Below are positions 60,167-64,000 of a DNA stretch of 64,000 nucleotides, piece by piece. The DNA comes from Jiangella asiatica (GTDB taxonomy: Bacteria; Actinomycetota; Actinomycetes; Jiangellales; Jiangellaceae). The stretch covers positions 1 through 64,000 of the forward strand of contig NZ_SMKZ01000026.1 of assembly GCF_004349065.1 (NCBI RefSeq), in the 5' to 3' direction. Position numbers and translations under genes: made by a program. Every line of letters starts with the position of its first letter. The first letter of the stretch is position 1. Below the pieces are notes generated by a model. That model saw only the letters and a list, made by a program, of their open reading frames with translations. It made no database searches and had not been told where the DNA came from.

Positions 60167-61471
60167 TCAGCCGATGGCCGCTTCGGCGTCGGCGTAGGCT
60201 GTCTCCGCGGCCTCGGTCGGGGTCATGGCGCCCGACGCGACGTTCTCGTTGGCGCTGGCGATGATCGTCTCGACCTCCTGGCCACCCCGCGGCCGGGGCG
60301 AGCCGAGCTCGGCGATCTTCTCGGCCTCGTGCCCGTACTCCAGGAGGGCCGTGAGCGCCTCGTCGGCGCCTTCGGAGATCTGGTCGGACACCAGCTGCGA
60401 CGCCGGTGAACCGAATTCGGCGCCGAACAGGTCGATGGCCTCGGAATCGTTGACCCAGTGGTTCAACAGGCCGACGGCGGCCTCCGGGTTGCTGGTGTCC
60501 GCGGAGACCGACATGAAGGTGCCGATGATCATCAGAACGTTCTTGGTGCCTCCCTGCGGCGCGGGCGCGAGACCCAAGGGTGCGTCCATGAAGCCCTGGA
60601 AGTTCGGCAGCTGGTTGTGGCTGGTGTAGAACATCGCCACCTTGTCGGTCCCGAACAGAGAGCTCTCGAAGGTGAGTGAGCTGGTCTCGACCGTGACGTC
60701 GCCGGGGGGAGTGGCGCCGGCCTGCCGCAGGTCCTCCCAGAGCTGGAGCCAGTCTTCGAGGTCCTGGACGTCGAAGTTCAGTTCGCTGCCCTCGAAGAGG
60801 GACTTCTCGCGCTGGAGCAGGAAGTTCTCGAACAGGGTGCCGATGCCGCCGCTGTCCTGAGCGCCCCACCGTCCGTCACCGAGCTTCTGCGTGAGCTGGA
60901 CCGCCGTGTCCTTGAAGTCCTCCCACGTCCAGTCACCCTCCGGTACCGGAATCCCGGCCTCCTCGAAGAGCACCTGGTTGTACTGGACCGTCGGGTAGGT
61001 CGCGCCGACGGGCATCATCTTGAGCTCGTCGTCGTACTTTCCGCTCTCGATATAGGTGTCGCTGAAGCTGCTCAGGTCCAGTTCACCGCTGTCGACGTAG
61101 GACTGCAGGTCGAGCAGGGCGGGCGCAAAGTCGGCGATCTGCCGCTCGGTGATGAACATGACGTCGGGGAGGTTCTTGCCGGCCGCCTGGGTGGACATCC
61201 TCGGCCAGTACTGGTCGAAGCCGGCGAACTCGGTCTTGAACGTGACTTCTCCGTCGAGCTGTGCCTCGTAGCCGTCGACGATCTGATCGAACCGCTCGGC
61301 TCGTGCCTCGCCGCCCCACCAGGCCGCGCGCAGCTGGGAACCACCGCCCTCGCCGGAGGTGCCGGTGCCGCCGCCGCAGGCGGTGGCGAGCGCCAGAGCC
61401 CCGGCAAGGAAGGCCGGACCCGCCGCGCGCCGTGCCCTCGTCCTGATTCTCGTCCTGGTCGCGGACGTCAT
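60167..61471 (-). CDS. orphan sugar-type ABC solute-binding lipoprotein
   Basis: A 434-residue family 1 solute-binding protein. It has a twin-basic start and a lipobox with Cys near 32 (LATACGGG). QLRAAWWGGEARAERFDQIV, ATYPTVQYNQVLFEEAGIPV and GDWTWEDFKDTAVQL are typical of carbohydrate-binding members. ATG 61471 has AAAGGTGG upstream. No permease or ATPase gene is nearby; the E1 pair follows on the same strand. The ligand is unknown. Confidence 0.9.
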   Translation of the reverse strand: MTSATRTRIRTRARRAAGPAFLAGALALATACGGGTGTSGEGGGSQLRAAWWGGEARAERFDQIVDGYEAQLDGEVTFKTEFAGFDQYWPRMSTQAAGKNLPDVMFITERQIADFAPALLDLQSYVDSGELDLSSFSDTYIESGKYDDELKMMPVGATYPTVQYNQVLFEEAGIPVPEGDWTWEDFKDTAVQLTQKLGDGRWGAQDSGGIGTLFENFLLQREKSLFEGSELNFDVQDLEDWLQLWEDLRQAGATPPGDVTVETSSLTFESSLFGTDKVAMFYTSHNQLPNFQGFMDAPLGLAPAPQGGTKNVLMIIGTFMSVSADTSNPEAAVGLLNHWVNDSEAIDLFGAEFGSPASQLVSDQISEGADEALTALLEYGHEAEKIAELGSPRPRGGQEVETIIASANENVASGAMTPTEAAETAYADAEAAIG

Positions 61472-61693
61472 TGTCGTACCACCTTTCGGAAACGGACCGA
61501 ATGCCAGGGCGTCGCGTGGCGCGGTGTTGCCCCGAGGGCCGTCCACGCCGGATCTTCGGCGGTCGTCCGGGCTTCATCTGTGCGGCGCTGTGCCGGTGTA
61601 TCGCACAGCCCGCGATGGTGTCGCGGTCCCGGAGACGACCCGACGCGACCGGCGTCGGCAGCGTAGGGAGAGTCTGGGGAACGGATGCACGAT

Positions 61694-61729
61694 TGTCAAC
61701 TATCTGAATAAGATCCAGGATTATTGACA
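61694..61729. promoter_or_regulatory. AT-rich divergent control region with inverted repeat
   Basis: TGTCAA (61694-61699) and TTGACA (61724-61729) form an inverted repeat in the only AT-rich part of 61472-61788. On the minus strand TTGACA lies 17 bp from CAGACT, a possible promoter for the solute-binding gene. No gene is seen elsewhere in this gap. Confidence 0.35.
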
Positions 61730-61788
61730 GAGCGTTACGTGGGCGAGAGACTTCATCCCGACACCGAAGAGAAAGTGACAGCGACGTC

Positions 61789-62676
61789 ATGGCACTTCAA
61801 CGGCATACAGGTGACGGTCCGGACACGGGCGCCACGTTCGACCCGGATGAAGCCGCGCGCGCAGAGCGCGGAGCGCACGCACTGGTGGCGCTGCCCGCCG
61901 AGCCCTCGGACGACCCGCAGGTCCGTGCAGTTCTCGGTGAGATCCCCGGCCGCCTCGGCGTCTCCTTCGTCAGCCCGATCTTCACCGCGCTCGCTCATTG
62001 GGGCGAGTTCCTGATCGGCGCGTGGCGTGCCTACGCACCACTCATGGAAACCGACGGGTACCGGGCGGCACTGGACCAGATAACCGTCCCACAGTCCCTG
62101 CTTCCCGCTGCCGATGCCGGTCTGGCCGGCCAGACCGATGACCTCGACGCCCTGCGCGAGCATTTATGGGGGCAGCAACGCCTGTTGCCGCAGCTCCTCC
62201 TGCTGGCCTCGGCGTGGTACCAGTCGGCCGATGGCGTCGACCAGTCGCGTCCCGGTCCGCCGGTGCCGGCCTCGCGCGGGTCCGTTGCGCCGGCGCCGGC
62301 AGCAGCCGGCGCCGGCGACGCTGCCCTGGAATCCGTCTACCGCCGGGTGACGGAGCTGCACGGCCATCCGCGCGTCCTGAGCGTGTACCGAGGCCTGGGC
62401 CGGTGGCCCGAGTTCCTCCTCGGTGCCGCCCCGGTGCTCTATGACCGCATCCTCAGCCCGGCTTACCGTCCGGCGAAGACCGCGCTCGCCGGCCGCGCGA
62501 TGGCGGCTGCCGAGACGTTGGGCATGCCTGCGTCGACGGCCGTCCAGACCGAGGGCCCAGCGCAGATCCTCGCGCTGTTCCGGACCAGGCTCATCCCCAC
62601 CCTCGTCCTCGACACGGCTGTGCTGCTCGCGCTCGTCGACCCCACCTTCCCCGACACCCAAGGGGGCAACGGCTGA
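61789..62676 (+). CDS. DehI-like halocarboxylic acid dehalogenase-family protein
   Basis: A 295-residue all-helical protein with two similar halves. VRAVLGEIPGRLGVSFVSPI...HWGEFLIGAWRAYAPLM resembles VYRRVTELHGHPRVLSVYRG...RWPEFLLGAAPVLYD. This internal duplication is typical of the DehI family, whose known members hydrolyse 2-haloacids. Function in this protein is not proven. It overlaps the SDR gene by one base and leads a catabolic cluster. Confidence 0.65.
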   Translation: MALQRHTGDGPDTGATFDPDEAARAERGAHALVALPAEPSDDPQVRAVLGEIPGRLGVSFVSPIFTALAHWGEFLIGAWRAYAPLMETDGYRAALDQITVPQSLLPAADAGLAGQTDDLDALREHLWGQQRLLPQLLLLASAWYQSADGVDQSRPGPPVPASRGSVAPAPAAAGAGDAALESVYRRVTELHGHPRVLSVYRGLGRWPEFLLGAAPVLYDRILSPAYRPAKTALAGRAMAAAETLGMPASTAVQTEGPAQILALFRTRLIPTLVLDTAVLLALVDPTFPDTQGGNG

Positions 62677-63473
62677 TGGCGTCGCGTTACCGCGACCTGT
62701 TCGACCTCACCGGGCGGATCGCCGTCGTGATGGGAGCCGCGTCCGGCCTCGGCGAGGCATCGGCCCGCTTCCTCGCCGGCATGGGCGCGAGGGTGGTCTG
62801 TGCGGACATCGACGGCGAGGGCGTCACCGCGACCGCCCGGCGCATCGCGGACGAGGGCGGCACGGCGCTGTCCGTCCGCGCCGACCTCACCCGCACCGAC
62901 GAGGTGCGCGCAGCGGTCGCGACCGCGGTCGACACCTACGGACGCCTCGACATCGGCGTCACCACGCCGGGCATCAACATCCGCAAGCGGGTCGCCACGT
63001 ACACCGAGGAGGAGTTCGACCGGATCGTCCGGCTGAACCTCAAGGGCACGTTCGACTTCCTCAAGCAAGCCAGCGAGGTGATGGTGGCCCAGGGCTCGGG
63101 CAGCCTCGTCGCCTGCTCCTCGATGCGCGCCAACCTGGTCGAGCCGGGTCTGGCCGTGTACGCCTCCACGAAGGCGGCGATCCAGCAGCTGGTGCGCGGG
63201 CTCGCCAGCGAGGTCGGGCTGTCCGGCGTGCGGGTGAACACGATCGCTCCGGGTGTCATCGACACGCCACTGACGCGGCCACTGCGCGACCGGCCGGACG
63301 TGCTGAAGGCCTACGACGAACACACCATCCTCGGACGCTGGGGCAGCGCCGACGAGGTGGCCGCCGCCGTGGCCTTCCTGGCCTCGGACGCCGCCTCGTA
63401 CATCACCGGCACCAATCTCCCGGTCGATGCCGGCTGGACCGTCATCGACGGCCGCTTCGACGCCCAGCACTGA
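62676..63473 (+). CDS. SDR-family NAD(P)-dependent oxidoreductase
   Basis: A 265-residue classical SDR: GAASGLGEASA (cofactor), VCADIDGEGV (acidic residue favouring NAD), NLKGTFDFL, the catalytic Ser in SLVACSSMRAN, YASTK (Tyr and Lys), and APGVIDTPLT. It is co-transcribed with the DehI-like gene and 22 bp before the Dabb gene. Confidence 0.93.
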   Translation: MASRYRDLFDLTGRIAVVMGAASGLGEASARFLAGMGARVVCADIDGEGVTATARRIADEGGTALSVRADLTRTDEVRAAVATAVDTYGRLDIGVTTPGINIRKRVATYTEEEFDRIVRLNLKGTFDFLKQASEVMVAQGSGSLVACSSMRANLVEPGLAVYASTKAAIQQLVRGLASEVGLSGVRVNTIAPGVIDTPLTRPLRDRPDVLKAYDEHTILGRWGSADEVAAAVAFLASDAASYITGTNLPVDAGWTVIDGRFDAQH

Positions 63474-63495
63474 CCGCCACGACAGAGGAGATCCG

Positions 63496-63789
63496 ATGAT
63501 CCGGCACATTGCGCTGTTCCGCTGGAAGGACGGCGTCACCGCCGACCAGGTCGACCACCTGTGCACGGTGCTGGACGGATTCCCGGCGACCGTGCCGGAC
63601 ATCAAGGCGTACAGCTTCGGTGCGGACGCGCTCGGCGAACCGGGTAACCACGACTTCGCCATCGTGGCCGAGTTCGACGACGCCGACGGGTACCGCCGCT
63701 ACCGAGACGACGCCGGGCACAAGGAGATCCAGACCACGGTCCTGCGTCCGCTGATTGCCGAGCGAGTGGCCGTCCAAGTCGCGTTCTGA
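63496..63789 (+). CDS. Dabb-family stress-responsive barrel protein
   Basis: A 97-residue dimeric alpha+beta barrel protein: MIRHIALFRWKDGVTADQVD, YSFGADALGEPGNHDFAIVA, GYRRYRDDAGHKEI. Members include olivetolic acid cyclase-like and decarboxylase-like enzymes; function here is unknown. ATG 63496 has GAGGAG. It is the last gene of the cluster on this strand. Confidence 0.9.
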   Translation: MIRHIALFRWKDGVTADQVDHLCTVLDGFPATVPDIKAYSFGADALGEPGNHDFAIVAEFDDADGYRRYRDDAGHKEIQTTVLRPLIAERVAVQVAF

Positions 63790-63812
63790 CTCCGGCCAGT
63801 GCCCGACCCAGC

Positions 63813-64000
63813 TCAGCCGAGTCCGAGCAGCCGAGCCAACGTGTTCCCAGCGATGAGCTCGCGGCCGGGGCAGGCGGTCGCGCCGGACGGCTCCAATACG
63901 TCACGAGCCTGAGTGTAGGTCGCGCGCTGCCGGTAGGCGGGGAAGTCCGAGCCCCAGACGAGCCTGCCCGGGCCGAGCCGGGCGAGCAACGGCTCCACGA
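63813..64000 (-). CDS. amidohydrolase-2-family protein, C-terminal part
   Basis: The 3' end of a gene that enters from the right edge. The visible part includes LLARLGPGRLVWGSDFPAYR, in which the WGSDFP aspartate binds metal, and ends ELIAGNTLARLLGLG. This is the C-terminus of the ACMSD/TIM-barrel amidohydrolase-2 family. It converges on the Dabb gene and likely belongs to the same catabolic function. Confidence 0.85.
   Translation of the reverse strand, partial: VEPLLARLGPGRLVWGSDFPAYRQRATYTQARDVLEPSGATACPGRELIAGNTLARLLGLG

Noticed and set aside
1-64000. CRISPR arrays, rRNA genes and insertion sequences
   Set aside because: I looked for regularly spaced repeats, rRNA-like stretches and transposase motifs and saw none. 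The only regular array is the micro-gene set, whose units encode peptides and whose spacers do not fit a CRISPR.

Overview
The window is high-GC actinobacterial DNA. Evidence for this includes a BldD orthologue beside GGDEF/EAL proteins, an ThiF-nitroreductase fusion of the Rv1355c type, a pSAM2-type integrative element in a tRNA-Gly gene, a DehI-like gene, many GTG starts and GTGA/ATGA overlaps, and small CopG/PIN modules. I cannot name the genus.

Positions 1-6021 look like an old accessory island. It holds a MerR-methyltransferase fusion whose promoter has the 19-bp spacer typical of MerR targets, two APH-type phosphotransferases, a P-loop kinase, a histidine phosphatase and two broken copies of a PIN toxin. 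It ends in a 121-bp sequence (5944-6064) that copies the right end of the next element, so an earlier related element probably sat here. The left edge carries a 26-bp inverted repeat around a purC-like 3' fragment.

Positions 6022-20439 form one actinomycete integrative and conjugative element (AICE). It is bounded by 43-bp repeats (attL, attR) of the 3' half of tRNA-Gly(CCC). The conserved backbone is a Pra-like activator, small coupled genes, an FtsK/Tra translocase, a RepSA-like HUH initiator, Xis and Int. The cargo is an intact VapBC pair, an OLD-family ATPase-TOPRIM nuclease with a Cys4 insertion, a membrane protein, a beta-helix protein, a monooxygenase-fold protein and an XRE-TPR regulator.

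Positions 20440-48417 are core-like chromosome: a two-component system divergent from a lipoprotein/MacAB-like efflux operon, a glycine betaine (ProVWX-like) operon, a second VapBC pair, dCTP deaminase, a large Fe-S oxidoreductase, an RHH-regulated DUF4097 operon, YihY, small envelope proteins, oligopeptidase B, a GntR regulator, a nitroreductase, an efflux pump, a lactonase and a membrane diguanylate cyclase.

Positions 48418-56862 are the most unusual part. Five tandem micro-genes, each with its own Shine-Dalgarno sequence, encode MRDSNWT, MRDSNWT, MRDTNWNG, MRDTNWNG and MRDTNWSE. They are followed by an MFS exporter, an acyltransferase-like protein and a ThiF/E1-nitroreductase fusion. This parts list resembles microcin C7 (heptapeptide MccA, ThiF-like MccB, MFS MccC, a GNAT domain in MccE), although no such system is known to me with these peptides. 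A GGDEF-EAL protein and BldD follow. Positions 56863-64000 hold hutI, an E1 alpha/beta pair, an orphan sugar-binding lipoprotein and a catabolic cluster (DehI-like, SDR, Dabb, amidohydrolase) that runs off the right edge.
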